Assembly: GCA_903939755.1 (NCBI GenBank) | Contig: CAJAII010000077.1 | Coordinates: 1-64,000, forward strand | Reading direction: 5' to 3' | Length of the DNA: 64,000 nucleotides | From: an uncultured Flavobacteriales bacterium | GTDB lineage: Bacteria > Bacteroidota > Bacteroidia > Flavobacteriales_D > Crocinitomicaceae | Part shown: piece by piece, positions 34,473-43,576 of the stretch | How the letters are laid out: every line of letters starts with the position of its first letter | How positions within the stretch are numbered: position 1 is the first letter of the stretch | Program-made: the position numbers and the translations under genes | The notes under the pieces: model-generated | What the model saw: the letters and a program-made list of their open reading frames with translations, nothing else | The model's database searches: none | What the model was told of the DNA's origin: nothing

Positions 34473-35392
34473 ATTTCTTTCATTTGAAAATGTGCTAATT
34501 CAACAAAGCTATCAATTCGCTTGTTTAGCTCCGCCTTTGTAATTTCTTTCAATCGATCAGTTCCAAATTTCTCTACACAAAAAGAGGCCAATGCTGATCC
34601 AGCAATAATTGCTCTTTTCATGTTTTCAAAACTATAATCGTCCGTTGAAGCAATGTACCCCATAAATCCACCTGCAAAAGTATCACCGGCACCAGTTGGG
34701 TCAAATACATCTGCTAAAGGAAGTGCAGGCGCATAAAATATATTTTCTCCATGAAACAACAATGCCCCATGTTCCCCTTTTTTAATAATCACAATTTTAG
34801 GACCCATCGCTTGAATAATCGCAGCAGCCTTAACCAAAGAATAAGTGCCGGAAAGTTGCCTTGCTTCTTCATCATTAATTATAATCACGTCCACTAATTG
34901 AATCGTTTTCAGTAATTCTTCCAATGCGATATCCATCCAAAAATTCATGGTGTCCATAGCGATCAGCTTTGGCCTTACTGCTAATCGTTCGATTACTGTT
35001 CGTTGTACTTCAGGGCTCAAATTCCCCAATAATAGGTAGTCAATGTTTTGATAACTTTCTGGTACAATTGGGTCAAATGTCCCCAAAACATTAAGCTCAG
35101 TTGCTAATGTATCCCGAGAATTCATGTCATTGTGGTACTTTCCTGACCAAAAAAATGTCTTTCCCCCTTCAATGATTTGTAGGCCTTCTAAATTCACTCC
35201 TTTATCTTTCATTTCTTGCAGCGTAGCAAGAGGAAAATCCTCACCAACAACAGAAATAATTCCTTGTTCTTTAACAAAAAAGGAGGCGGAAAAGCATATA
35301 TAGGTACCTGCGCCACCTACAATTTTATCTGTTTTACCATATGGGGTTTCGATAGCATCAAAAGCAACACTGCCTACTGTTAATAAATTCAT
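34469..35392 (-). CDS. PfkB family carbohydrate/nucleoside kinase
   Basis: A 307-residue ribokinase-fold sugar or nucleoside kinase. The N-terminal GGAGTYICFSASFF region forms part of the substrate site, and the C-terminal signature DPTGAGDTFAGGF contains the catalytic aspartate and anion hole. The substrate (ribose, adenosine, 2-keto-3-deoxygluconate and others are possible) cannot be assigned. I use the ATG at 35392 and not the earlier codon at 35440, because the leading 16 residues would cover a good promoter (TATCTTTG) and add a non-family extension. It is first in the five-gene operon with DUF349. Confidence 0.85.
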   Translation of the reverse strand: MNLLTVGSVAFDAIETPYGKTDKIVGGAGTYICFSASFFVKEQGIISVVGEDFPLATLQEMKDKGVNLEGLQIIEGGKTFFWSGKYHNDMNSRDTLATELNVLGTFDPIVPESYQNIDYLLLGNLSPEVQRTVIERLAVRPKLIAMDTMNFWMDIALEELLKTIQLVDVIIINDEEARQLSGTYSLVKAAAIIQAMGPKIVIIKKGEHGALLFHGENIFYAPALPLADVFDPTGAGDTFAGGFMGYIASTDDYSFENMKRAIIAGSALASFCVEKFGTDRLKEITKAELNKRIDSFVELAHFQMKEI

Positions 35393-35408
35393 GCGTACTA
35401 TTTTCTTG

Positions 35409-35440
35409 CAAAGATAGGGAATTACCCTTGTATCATACAA
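35409..35440 (-). promoter_or_regulatory. Promoter of the PfkB operon (TTG-N21-TATCTTTG, minus strand)
   Basis: On the minus strand TTG (35440-35438) is followed after 21 bases by a perfect TATCTTTG (35416-35409), ending 16 bases before the ATG. This supports the shorter PfkB start and a single operon promoter. Confidence 0.7.
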
Positions 35441-35523
35441 TGAAAACAGCGCATAAAAAAGGATAATTAACTACTCATTTAGGGATTTATATTAATTTCA
35501 TATCAAAACTTTATTTTTTGAGG

Positions 35524-36168
35524 ATGAAAATATTTAAAATAGCCCTTCTATTTTTCTTGATTTCTTGTGCGAATGAAAGTCTTGGAAAAAGACCCGATCA
35601 CAGAGAGGTTAAAGATACTGTTCAAATTGATGAAGTAGGAATAAATGACCTTGACTTAGGTGATAGTATAAAAACAGTAATAAATCATGCAAAATGGCAA
35701 GCCACACAACAAGTTACTTACGACCCCACATATGTTGTGTTAAAATATCCAAATGGAGATGTCTCTCCCAATAAAGGAGTTTGTACCGATGTCATAATTA
35801 GGGCCTATCGTGCAATTAACTTTGATTTACAAAAATTAGTTCATGAGGATATAAAATCAAATCCTAGGCGCTACAAAAACATTGCCCAACCAGATGCGAA
35901 TATTGATCATCGCAGATGCAGTACATTAATCCCTTTTTTCACTTCGCATGCGACTAGTTTACCCATAAGTAATGATGGTAGTGATTATAAGCCCGGAGAG
36001 GTCGTTTTTTGGGATATTGCACGAGGGCATGTGGGGCTAGTAATCGACGAAAAAGTTCCAGGGACAAATCGATATTACGTAGTTCACAACATTTGTTGTG
36101 GACCTCAAAAAGAAGATGTTTTATTTAGTGCTGAGATTGTAGGGCATTTTAGTTATACCCCATGGTAA
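35524..36168 (+). CDS. DUF1287 family lipoprotein (YijF-like)
   Basis: A 214-residue protein with a lipoprotein signal: hydrophobic residues 4-14 and a lipobox-like LISC. The mature part carries the DUF1287 pattern: a tyrosine-rich TYDPTYVVLKYPNGDV segment, the GVCTDVIIRAYR motif with a candidate catalytic cysteine, and late GEVVFWD and GHVGLVIDE segments with a conserved histidine. The Cys-His arrangement resembles NlpC/P60-like or amidase folds, so cell-wall hydrolysis is plausible but unproven. I chose the ATG at 35524 over the TTG at 35518. It stands alone, divergent from the PfkB operon. Confidence 0.83.
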   Translation: MKIFKIALLFFLISCANESLGKRPDHREVKDTVQIDEVGINDLDLGDSIKTVINHAKWQATQQVTYDPTYVVLKYPNGDVSPNKGVCTDVIIRAYRAINFDLQKLVHEDIKSNPRRYKNIAQPDANIDHRRCSTLIPFFTSHATSLPISNDGSDYKPGEVVFWDIARGHVGLVIDEKVPGTNRYYVVHNICCGPQKEDVLFSAEIVGHFSYTPW

Positions 36169-36179
36169 TTAAACACAAA

Positions 36180-37712
36180 CTATAAATCAAATTTAATCCC
36201 TTGCGCCAAGGGTAAACTATCCGAATAATTAATGGTGTTCGTTTGTCTTCTCATATAAACTTTCCATGCATCAGAACCAGATTCTCTCCCTCCTCCAGTT
36301 TCTTTTTCACCGCCAAAAGCACCACCAATTTCAGCCCCAGAAGTTCCTATATTCACATTAGCAATACCACAATCAGATCCGGAATTAGCGAGAAAAGCTT
36401 CTGCTTCTTTCAGATTATTTGTCATAATAGCAGAAGAAAGTCCTTGAGGGACACTATTTTGAAGCGTAATTGCATTCGATAAATCTCCTGTATATTTCAT
36501 TAAATATAAAATCGGCGCAAAAGTCTCGTGTTGAACCATGGAATAATGGTTTTTTGCTTCGAGAATAACCGGTTTCACATAGCAACCCGATGTATATTGA
36601 GGTCCCGTTAATACTTCGCTATCAATTAGGGCGATTGCTCCTTCTTCCTTTGCTTTTTCAATTGCTTCCAAATAATTATTGACCGCATCTTTATCAATTA
36701 AAGGCCCAACATGGTTGTTAACGTCAAGCGGATCTCCAATGTTTAGTTGCCCATAAGCTTTCACAATGGCGTCTTTCACTTTATCATAAATTTCTTCGTG
36801 AATAATCAATCGTCGGGTTGATGTGCATCGTTGTCCAGCTGTACCAACAGCACCGAAAACAGCACCAGGGACAACCACTTTCAGGTCGGCACTAGGTGCA
36901 ATGATTATCGCATTATTTCCTCCTAATTCCAACAACGCTCTTCCAAGTCTTGCGCCAACTAAAGCGCCAACACTTTTTCCCATTCGGGTAGAACCTGTTG
37001 CAGAAATTAAGGGTACGCGTGAGTCATTTGCCATTAACTTGCCAATTTCAGCATCACCGATAACCAATGATGAAACCCCTTCAGGAACGCCATTCGCTTT
37101 AAAGACTTCATTCGTAATAAATTGACATGCCAAAGCCGTAAGGGGTGTCTTTTCAGATGGTTTCCAAACACAAACATCACCACAAACCCATGCCAATGCG
37201 CTATTCCAATTCCACACCGCAACAGGAAAATTAAACGCGGAGATAATTCCCACAATTCCTAAAGGATGGTATTGCTCATACATTCTATGTCCAGGTCTTT
37301 CAGAATGCATAGTTAAGCCATAAAGTTGGCGAGAAAGTCCTACTGCAAAATCACAAATATCAATCATCTCCTGCACCTCGCCTAAACCTTCCTGAAGTGA
37401 TTTACCCATTTCATAAGAAACAAGTTTTCCAAGTGGCTCTTTATAAAACCTTATTTTTTCGGCTAACTGACGAACGATCTCTCCTCGTTTTGGGGCCGGT
37501 ATTTTTCTCCATTCGAGAAATGCTGTTTGCGCCGTTTCAATAATCAAGTTATAATCCGTTGCCGTTGCGGACTTAACTGACGCAATTAATTTTCCATCAA
37601 CGGGAGAAAAAGAATCAATCTTCGCACCGTTTGTATCCATCCAATTCTGACCCGTAGATGCGCCATTATTTATTGTTTGAATATTAAATATATTTAAGAC
37701 ACTTTCCATCAT
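36180..37712 (-). CDS. Aldehyde dehydrogenase, ALDH7 (aminoadipate semialdehyde) type
   Basis: A 510-residue NAD-dependent aldehyde dehydrogenase. The glutamate motif LELGGNNAI, the catalytic cysteine in GTAGQRCTSTRR and the C-terminal GGAFGGEKETGGGRESGSDAWK stretch are characteristic of ALDH7A1/antiquitin-type enzymes. These oxidise alpha-aminoadipic semialdehyde in lysine breakdown and also act on lipid-peroxidation aldehydes. No lysine-degradation partner is adjacent, so the physiological substrate is open. It is a single-gene unit, with a TAATTTTG -7 box upstream (37748-37755), and is convergent with the DUF1287 gene across 11 bases. Confidence 0.9.
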   Translation of the reverse strand: MMESVLNIFNIQTINNGASTGQNWMDTNGAKIDSFSPVDGKLIASVKSATATDYNLIIETAQTAFLEWRKIPAPKRGEIVRQLAEKIRFYKEPLGKLVSYEMGKSLQEGLGEVQEMIDICDFAVGLSRQLYGLTMHSERPGHRMYEQYHPLGIVGIISAFNFPVAVWNWNSALAWVCGDVCVWKPSEKTPLTALACQFITNEVFKANGVPEGVSSLVIGDAEIGKLMANDSRVPLISATGSTRMGKSVGALVGARLGRALLELGGNNAIIIAPSADLKVVVPGAVFGAVGTAGQRCTSTRRLIIHEEIYDKVKDAIVKAYGQLNIGDPLDVNNHVGPLIDKDAVNNYLEAIEKAKEEGAIALIDSEVLTGPQYTSGCYVKPVILEAKNHYSMVQHETFAPILYLMKYTGDLSNAITLQNSVPQGLSSAIMTNNLKEAEAFLANSGSDCGIANVNIGTSGAEIGGAFGGEKETGGGRESGSDAWKVYMRRQTNTINYSDSLPLAQGIKFDL

Positions 37713-37747
37713 TTTACAACTTATTTACTTATTAGATTTATTAAGTA

Positions 37748-37755
37748 CAAAATTA
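37748..37755 (-). promoter_or_regulatory. -7 promoter element (TAATTTTG) for the ALDH7 gene
   Basis: Minus-strand TAnnTTTG match 35 bases upstream of the ALDH start. No clear -33 element. Confidence 0.4.
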
Positions 37756-37797
37756 ATCGCTTTTATTAGAGGAAGGGTAAAACCGTAACTTTTTGAC

Positions 37798-37833
37798 AAA
37801 AAAAAACCGCTAAGAAAAAATCATAGCGGTTTT
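37798..37833 (-). terminator. Rho-independent terminator of the prs-rplY operon
   Basis: A perfect 10-bp stem AAAACCGCTA / TAGCGGTTTT with an 11-base loop. Read on the minus strand it is followed by a nine-T tract, 19 bases after the rplY stop. Confidence 0.88.
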
Positions 37834-37851
37834 ATATAAAAATTTTACGAC

Positions 37852-38436
37852 TTATTCTTCTTCATCGTCATCATCATCAGCAGGCTTAATTGCTCCCCTT
37901 GCCATTTTAACCGAAACAACTACTGCATTCGCAGGATCTAAAAAAGATATTCCTGGAATAGAAATGCTATTTACACGTATTGATTGTCCAATTTTTAACT
38001 TAGCAATATCCACCGTAATGGCATCAGGAATAGCAGAAGGTAATCCAACGCAAGATAAATTTCTAAAAACCTGCATCAATCGACCACCCGCTAATACACC
38101 ACGTGCCGAACCAACTAAACGCACTGGTAATTTTACACTTACCGGTTTTGTTTCACTTAACTCGTAGAAATCTACGTGCTGAATAGTGTCTTTTGTTGGA
38201 TGTTGCTGTAATTCTCGGATAATTCCCGTTGCTTTTTTTCCTTCGATATCAAGTTCTACTTGATACACATCAGGAGAAAATACAATTTTATCTATTGCTA
38301 CCCGACTAACAGAAAAATGTGTTTGGGTACCTTGACCGTATAATACACATGGTACCCTGCCTTCATTTCTGATAAGCGCAGCGTCCTTTTTCCCTACGTT
38401 CGCTCTAAGCGAACCGCTCAATTGTGCTGTTTTCAT
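37852..38436 (-). CDS. rplY: 50S ribosomal protein bL25 / general stress protein Ctc
   Basis: A 194-residue long-form L25 (Ctc). The N-terminal domain (1-90) binds 5S rRNA; the FSVSRVAIDKIVF and HPTKDTIQHVDFYEL segments are typical. The C-terminal TL5/Ctc beta domain follows, and the protein ends in a very acidic tail (DDDDDEEE), common in Bacteroidota homologues. It follows prs by 11 bases, the well-known prs-ctc order; the pth gene often found next is absent, replaced by a strong terminator. Confidence 0.95.
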   Translation of the reverse strand: MKTAQLSGSLRANVGKKDAALIRNEGRVPCVLYGQGTQTHFSVSRVAIDKIVFSPDVYQVELDIEGKKATGIIRELQQHPTKDTIQHVDFYELSETKPVSVKLPVRLVGSARGVLAGGRLMQVFRNLSCVGLPSAIPDAITVDIAKLKIGQSIRVNSISIPGISFLDPANAVVVSVKMARGAIKPADDDDDEEE

Positions 38437-38447
38437 TTATTATTTAT

Positions 38448-39377
38448 TTAAGAGATTACAAAATGTGAACTAATTGATTCATTATTAACCAATTTTTTAA
38501 TTACGTCTGCAAATAAATCTGCAACCGATATGACGCGAATTTTAGGACTAGTTTTAGCCAAAGGAATTGTATCCGTGACAATAATTTCTGTTAACTTCGA
38601 ATTATTTATTCGTTCAAAAGCAGGTCCAGACAAGACGGCATGTGTACAAAATGCTCTAACACTAAGGGCGCCCTTTTCCATTAATAAATCAGCTGCTGTT
38701 GTTAATGTTCCTGCTGTATCACACATATCGTCAATGATAATAACGTCCTTACCCACCACATCACCAATAACAGTCATTTCCGCTATTTCATTCGCTCGTT
38801 TTCTATTTTTATGACAAAGCGCTAAACCACAATTTAAGTTTTTGGCATATGAATTCGCTCGCTTTGCCCCACCAACGTCAGGCGCGGCAATTACCAAATT
38901 ACCATTGTCTAATTTGTTTATTTCTTTTAAGAAAAGAGTAGAAGCATATAAATGATCAACTGGAACCTCAAAAAACCCTTGAATTTGATCGGCATGTAAA
39001 TCCATTGTCATTACCCTATCTACTCCTGCAGCAATCAGCATATTGGCAATCAATTTAGCCCCAATTGCAACCCGTGGCTTATCTTTTCGATCTTGGCGTG
39101 CAAAACCGAAATAAGGAATTACAGCAATAATTTTTCGAGCGGAAGCTCTTCTTGCTGCATCAATAAGTAGAAGTAGTTCAAAAATATTTTCTGTTGGAGG
39201 CATGGTAGATTGAATAATAAATACATCTTGTCCACGGACTGTTTCTTCGAAGGATGGTTGAAATTCCCCATCACTAAAAACGGTCACATTAACATCTCCT
39301 AAAGGCAAGCCAAAATGCTCCGCAATACGAGATGACAAATCACTAGATGCTCTACCAGAAAATAATTTAACGCCCAT
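38448..39377 (-). CDS. prs: Ribose-phosphate pyrophosphokinase
   Basis: A 309-residue PRPP synthetase that transfers pyrophosphate from ATP to ribose 5-phosphate, feeding nucleotide, histidine and tryptophan synthesis. The flexible-loop region FGFARQDRKDKPR, the metal-binding VMTMDLHADQIQGFF, and the ribose-phosphate loop VIIIDDMCDTAGTL are all intact. The length is standard for the class I enzyme. It leads the prs-rplY operon with a TAACTTTG -7 box (39395-39402, minus strand) 17 bases upstream. Apt elsewhere in the window consumes PRPP. Confidence 0.96.
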   Translation of the reverse strand: MGVKLFSGRASSDLSSRIAEHFGLPLGDVNVTVFSDGEFQPSFEETVRGQDVFIIQSTMPPTENIFELLLLIDAARRASARKIIAVIPYFGFARQDRKDKPRVAIGAKLIANMLIAAGVDRVMTMDLHADQIQGFFEVPVDHLYASTLFLKEINKLDNGNLVIAAPDVGGAKRANSYAKNLNCGLALCHKNRKRANEIAEMTVIGDVVGKDVIIIDDMCDTAGTLTTAADLLMEKGALSVRAFCTHAVLSGPAFERINNSKLTEIIVTDTIPLAKTSPKIRVISVADLFADVIKKLVNNESISSHFVIS

Positions 39378-39394
39378 TGGTTTATTAAAGAGTG

Positions 39395-39402
39395 CAAAGT
39401 TA
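39395..39402 (-). promoter_or_regulatory. -7 promoter element (TAACTTTG) for prs
   Basis: Minus-strand TAnnTTTG match 17 bases upstream of the prs start. No clear -33 element. Confidence 0.45.
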
Positions 39403-39498
39403 GGGATTTAAAAGAAAATAAAATAATTTTAACCCTCAATATAAACACAAAAGTTATCTCCGTAATAATTGTGTTATGCTTACTAAACTGATTTAAAC

Positions 39499-42123
39499 AT
39501 GAAAATATTAAAAATACAAGCGCTACAAGGACCAAATATTTGGAGTATTGCAAGGAAAAAATTAATCCAAATGCGATTGGATTTAGAAGAGCTGGAAGAA
39601 TTGCCTACAAATAAAATCGAGGGGTTTCGGGAGCGAATTGAATTATTAATCCCTTCGCTTATAACACATCGATGTTCAGAAGGTTGTCATGGTGGTTTCT
39701 TTTTACGAGTAGACCAAGGGACTTGGATGGGGCATGTAATAGAACATATTGCATTAGAAATTCAAACTCTAGCAGGAATGGACGTTGGTTTTGGACGAAC
39801 ACGTGAGACAAAAACAAAAGGCGTTTACAATGTAGTCTTTAACTATTTAGAAGAAAAAGTAGGCGTTTTTGCCGCCGAATCAGCTGTGAGAATTGCACAA
39901 GCGATTATTAATGGTGATACATATGATCTTTTAGCAGATATTCAAAAGATGAGAGAGATCCGTGAAAAAGTGCGCCTAGGCCCCAGCACCGGAAGCATTG
40001 TTGAAGAAGCTAAATCGCGTGACATTCCTTGGATTCGTTTAGGCACCAATTCATTGATCCAATTAGGTTATGGAATAAACCAAATGCGTTTTCAAGCGAC
40101 CATAACATGCAAAACAAGCAATATTGCGGTTGATATTGCTTGCAATAAAGAGCAAACAAAAAAAATGTTAGACGCCGCATCAATTCCCGTTGCCAAAGGG
40201 TCGATCTGCGTAGATGAAGAAGATTTAGCTGAAACTATCAAGTCTATAGGCTACCCCATCGTATTAAAACCTCTTGACGGAAATCATGGCAAAGGCGCAT
40301 CAATTAATGTGACCAGCTGGGAAGATGCTGTATTGGGATTAGAATATGCACAAAAATATTCAAGAAGAGTAATTGTTGAACGCTTCATAACAGGGTTTGA
40401 TTTTCGGGTCTTAGTTATTGACAATAAAATTGTTGCGGCCGCACAAAGAGTTCCGGCGCATGTTGTGGGAGACGGAATAAATTCAATTGAAGAACTAATC
40501 GAAATTGTAAATGCAGACCCTAGAAGAGGTTATGGGCATGAAAATGTATTGACCGAAATAGACATTGATCGAGACAGTTTGGAATTATTAGAAAAAAGGA
40601 ACTTAACTGTTAAATCGATTCCTGAAAAAGGAGATGTTGTATATTTAAAATCAACGGCAAACCTAAGTACAGGTGGCACATCCATAGATGTAACAGACAT
40701 GATGCATCCAGAGAACATCTTTATGGCAGAAAGGATTTCAAGAATTATCGGCTTAGATATTTGTGGAATTGATATTATGGCAAGCAACCTTACACAATCC
40801 TTAAAAGAAAATGGAGGCGTAATTTTAGAAGTAAATGCTGCTCCAGGATTTAGGATGCATTTAGCCCCTTCAGAAGGATTGCCTAGAAATGTTGCCGCTC
40901 CTGTGATTGATATGCTTTATCCACTAGGAAAACCTTCACGTATTCCAATTATTGCAATAACTGGAACGAACGGTAAAACAACAACAACACGTTTAATCGC
41001 TCATATTGTAAAAAACAATGGCTTCCGAGTAGGATTCACCACTTCCGATGGCATTTATATTCAAAATCATTTAATGGAGAAGGGTGACACAACTGGGCCA
41101 ATATCCGCCGAATATATTTTAAAAGATCCAAATGTTGAATTTGCCGTATTAGAAACAGCAAGGGGAGGCATACTAAGATCAGGTCTTGGGTTTAGCAGAT
41201 GTGACATTGGGATTATAACCAATATTCAAGAAGACCACCTAGGAATTAGCGATATTCATGATTTAAAAGACCTATCCCGCGTTAAATCCGTCGTGGTTGA
41301 AAGTATAAAAAAAGATGGTTGGGCAGTGTTGAATGGCGAAGACGACTATTGCCTAAAAATTGCTGCTAAATTGGATTGTAATGTGGCGCTATTTAGTTTA
41401 AATGAAAATAACAAAGCTATTATTGAACATTGCAAAAATGGTGGCATCGCTGCTATTTATGAAAATGGATTTGTTACCATCAAGAAAGGAGATTGGAAAA
41501 TTAGAGTTGAAAAAGCGACCTTAATTCCTTTAACGATGAACGGAAAAGCAAAATTCATGATTGCTAATGTCCTTGCTGCCACCCTTGCCTCCTATTTACA
41601 TGGCTTTAAAATAGAAGATATTAAATTATCCTTAACTACTTTCTTGCCGGGGGCGACACAGACACCAGGAAGAATGAATGTCTTTGAATTTTCCAAGTTC
41701 AAGGTCATGATTGATTTTGCACATAATCCAGCCGGATACCTCGGAATCGAAGACTATATGCAAAGCATTGAAGCGAAAAGGAAAATTGGAATTATTTCTG
41801 GTATTGGAGATCGGCGAGACGATGATATAAAAGAGTGCGCTCGAATCGCTGCTCGAATGTTTGATCATATTATTATTCGCCAAGAAAAATACCTACGTGG
41901 AAGGACAGAAAAACAAATCATCGATCTAATTATTGATGGCATTAAAGAATCTAATGCTCAAACAACCTTTGAGGTGGTAACACTGGAAATTGATGCGATT
42001 AGACACGCTATTTCATTGGCGGTTGAAGGCACGTATATTGTGGCACTTAGTGATGTTGTGGCAAATGCTATTGAGATTGTACAAGAATATTTAGATCTTG
42101 AGATTGAAAGTGGTGTTATTTAA
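39499..42123 (+). CDS. cphA: Cyanophycin synthetase
   Basis: An 874-residue enzyme that builds the nitrogen-storage polymer cyanophycin (poly-aspartate backbone with arginine side chains) using ATP. The N-terminal domain (1-160) has an HxxEH motif (residues 79-83), which in characterised CphA1 lies at a cryptic hydrolase site that makes primers. An ATP-grasp domain follows (about 215-475, adds Asp), then a Mur-ligase-like domain (P-loop GTNGKTTTT near 489-497, LETARGGILRSGLGF, DFAHNPAGY; adds Arg). All expected motifs look intact. No cyanophycinase or isoaspartyl dipeptidase lies nearby. It is followed 4 bases later by xseA. Confidence 0.93.
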   Translation: MKILKIQALQGPNIWSIARKKLIQMRLDLEELEELPTNKIEGFRERIELLIPSLITHRCSEGCHGGFFLRVDQGTWMGHVIEHIALEIQTLAGMDVGFGRTRETKTKGVYNVVFNYLEEKVGVFAAESAVRIAQAIINGDTYDLLADIQKMREIREKVRLGPSTGSIVEEAKSRDIPWIRLGTNSLIQLGYGINQMRFQATITCKTSNIAVDIACNKEQTKKMLDAASIPVAKGSICVDEEDLAETIKSIGYPIVLKPLDGNHGKGASINVTSWEDAVLGLEYAQKYSRRVIVERFITGFDFRVLVIDNKIVAAAQRVPAHVVGDGINSIEELIEIVNADPRRGYGHENVLTEIDIDRDSLELLEKRNLTVKSIPEKGDVVYLKSTANLSTGGTSIDVTDMMHPENIFMAERISRIIGLDICGIDIMASNLTQSLKENGGVILEVNAAPGFRMHLAPSEGLPRNVAAPVIDMLYPLGKPSRIPIIAITGTNGKTTTTRLIAHIVKNNGFRVGFTTSDGIYIQNHLMEKGDTTGPISAEYILKDPNVEFAVLETARGGILRSGLGFSRCDIGIITNIQEDHLGISDIHDLKDLSRVKSVVVESIKKDGWAVLNGEDDYCLKIAAKLDCNVALFSLNENNKAIIEHCKNGGIAAIYENGFVTIKKGDWKIRVEKATLIPLTMNGKAKFMIANVLAATLASYLHGFKIEDIKLSLTTFLPGATQTPGRMNVFEFSKFKVMIDFAHNPAGYLGIEDYMQSIEAKRKIGIISGIGDRRDDDIKECARIAARMFDHIIIRQEKYLRGRTEKQIIDLIIDGIKESNAQTTFEVVTLEIDAIRHAISLAVEGTYIVALSDVVANAIEIVQEYLDLEIESGVI

Positions 42124-42127
42124 TTGA

Positions 42128-43528
42128 ATGGATAATCGACAGATATTTACCCTTAAACAAGTAGTTTCTTCCATTAAAAAAACAATTGAAGATCGCTACC
42201 ATAGCACCTATTGGGTTAAAGCAGAGATGCATAAGTTAAACCTATACCCAAGTGGTCACGCATTCCCTGAACTTGTTCAAAAAGAAGGGGATAAAATCGT
42301 GGCTCAAATTAATGGCAATATCTGGAAAACCCAATTTACTCAAATTAATAAACGATTTATTGAAATCGTAAAAGAACCTTTAAGCGAGGGCACCAATTTG
42401 CTTCTTTGTGTTAAGATTGTATTCAATGAATCATACGGTTTAAGCCTTCAGATAATTGATATCGATCCATCTTATTCGCTGGGCGAATTGCAAAAACAGC
42501 GAGACGAAACCTTAAAAAAACTTTCGGATTTAGGTATTATTAATAATAATCAAAACTTGCCTTTTCCATTACTACCGAAACGCATTGCTGTAATTTCAGC
42601 GGAATCAAGCAAAGGGTTATCTGACTTTATGCATATGCTAGAGGAATCAAACAATAAATACACGATTCAAACTCATTTGTTTCCTGCCTACCTCCAAGGT
42701 GATGTTGCCGTAAAATCGATCATTCAAGCTTTACATAAAATTAATAAAGTTCGGCATCATTTTGATGTTGTGCTAATCATCAGAGGGGGCGGAGGCGAAG
42801 TTGGGCTCTCGTGTTACAACCATTTCGATTTATGTAAAAGCATTGCCGAATTTCCTTTGCCCATCTTAACCGGAATTGGCCACTCTACCAATTTAACCGT
42901 TGCAGAAATGGTTTCATTTAGACACGCTATTACGCCAACCAAATTAGCGGAATTCCTTTTGGTTAATTTTAAAGAATTCGATGCAACACTTCAACGATTT
43001 TCATACACCCTAAAAGAAAAAAGTCGCAACTGCTTTTCCTATACCAAATCAGACTTTAAGAGCGCCATTGCCCTGTTAAAACAGCTCCGTTCAAAACTCA
43101 CTCTTTCAGCGAGGAATGATCTGAGTTTGTTCTCAACAAAGATTTCATATTCAAGCAGGCAATTAGTTGAAAGATCGCACGGAAAAATAGAGCAATTAGG
43201 AGCTAATATTAAACGGTCCTCAAAAAATCAACTTGAAAATTGCGACTCCATTTTCACCGAATATAAAGTACGAATCAACAGGGTCCTAAGTCAAAAAACA
43301 AAGCAGTCATACGATCAATTGTTTGCATTTGAAAGTGTCATTAATGCCTTAAACCCTGAAAACGTGCTCAAAAGAGGCTATTCAATTACATTGCATAAAG
43401 GGAAGTTAATCGATCAATCCACAAAATTAAACGTGGGAGATTTACTCATTACAAGAAACGAACACTTGGAAATTGAATCGAGTTGGATTAAATCAAGTCC
43501 CACGAAGAATGACAATCTAAATAAATGA
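42128..43528 (+). CDS. xseA: Exodeoxyribonuclease VII large subunit
   Basis: A 466-residue subunit of ExoVII, which degrades single-stranded DNA to oligonucleotides from either end. The N-terminal OB-fold DNA-binding domain (1-115), the central catalytic region (PKRIAVISAESSKGLSDF, then VVLIIRGGGGEVGLSCYNHFDL and PILTGIGHSTN) and the long coiled-coil C-terminal region are all recognisable. The small subunit gene xseB, often next to xseA, is not visible in the window. The 4-base gap from cphA suggests co-transcription, though the functions are unrelated. Confidence 0.93.
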   Translation: MDNRQIFTLKQVVSSIKKTIEDRYHSTYWVKAEMHKLNLYPSGHAFPELVQKEGDKIVAQINGNIWKTQFTQINKRFIEIVKEPLSEGTNLLLCVKIVFNESYGLSLQIIDIDPSYSLGELQKQRDETLKKLSDLGIINNNQNLPFPLLPKRIAVISAESSKGLSDFMHMLEESNNKYTIQTHLFPAYLQGDVAVKSIIQALHKINKVRHHFDVVLIIRGGGGEVGLSCYNHFDLCKSIAEFPLPILTGIGHSTNLTVAEMVSFRHAITPTKLAEFLLVNFKEFDATLQRFSYTLKEKSRNCFSYTKSDFKSAIALLKQLRSKLTLSARNDLSLFSTKISYSSRQLVERSHGKIEQLGANIKRSSKNQLENCDSIFTEYKVRINRVLSQKTKQSYDQLFAFESVINALNPENVLKRGYSITLHKGKLIDQSTKLNVGDLLITRNEHLEIESSWIKSSPTKNDNLNK

Positions 43529-43538
43529 CCCTTCTGTT

Positions 43539-43571
43539 TTTGGCTAGCTGTCAACAACTTCATTACATTTG
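43539..43571 (+). promoter_or_regulatory. Promoter of rnpA (TTTG-N21-TACATTTG)
   Basis: TTTG at 43539-43542 and TACATTTG at 43564-43571 are 21 bases apart, within the Bacteroidota spacing. The -7 box ends 5 bases before the ATG at 43577, so the transcript may be leaderless. Confidence 0.65.
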
Positions 43572-43576
43572 TAAGC

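Noticed and set aside
43529-43576. xseB immediately after xseA
   Set aside because: Only 48 bases separate xseA from rnpA and no open frame of xseB size exists there.
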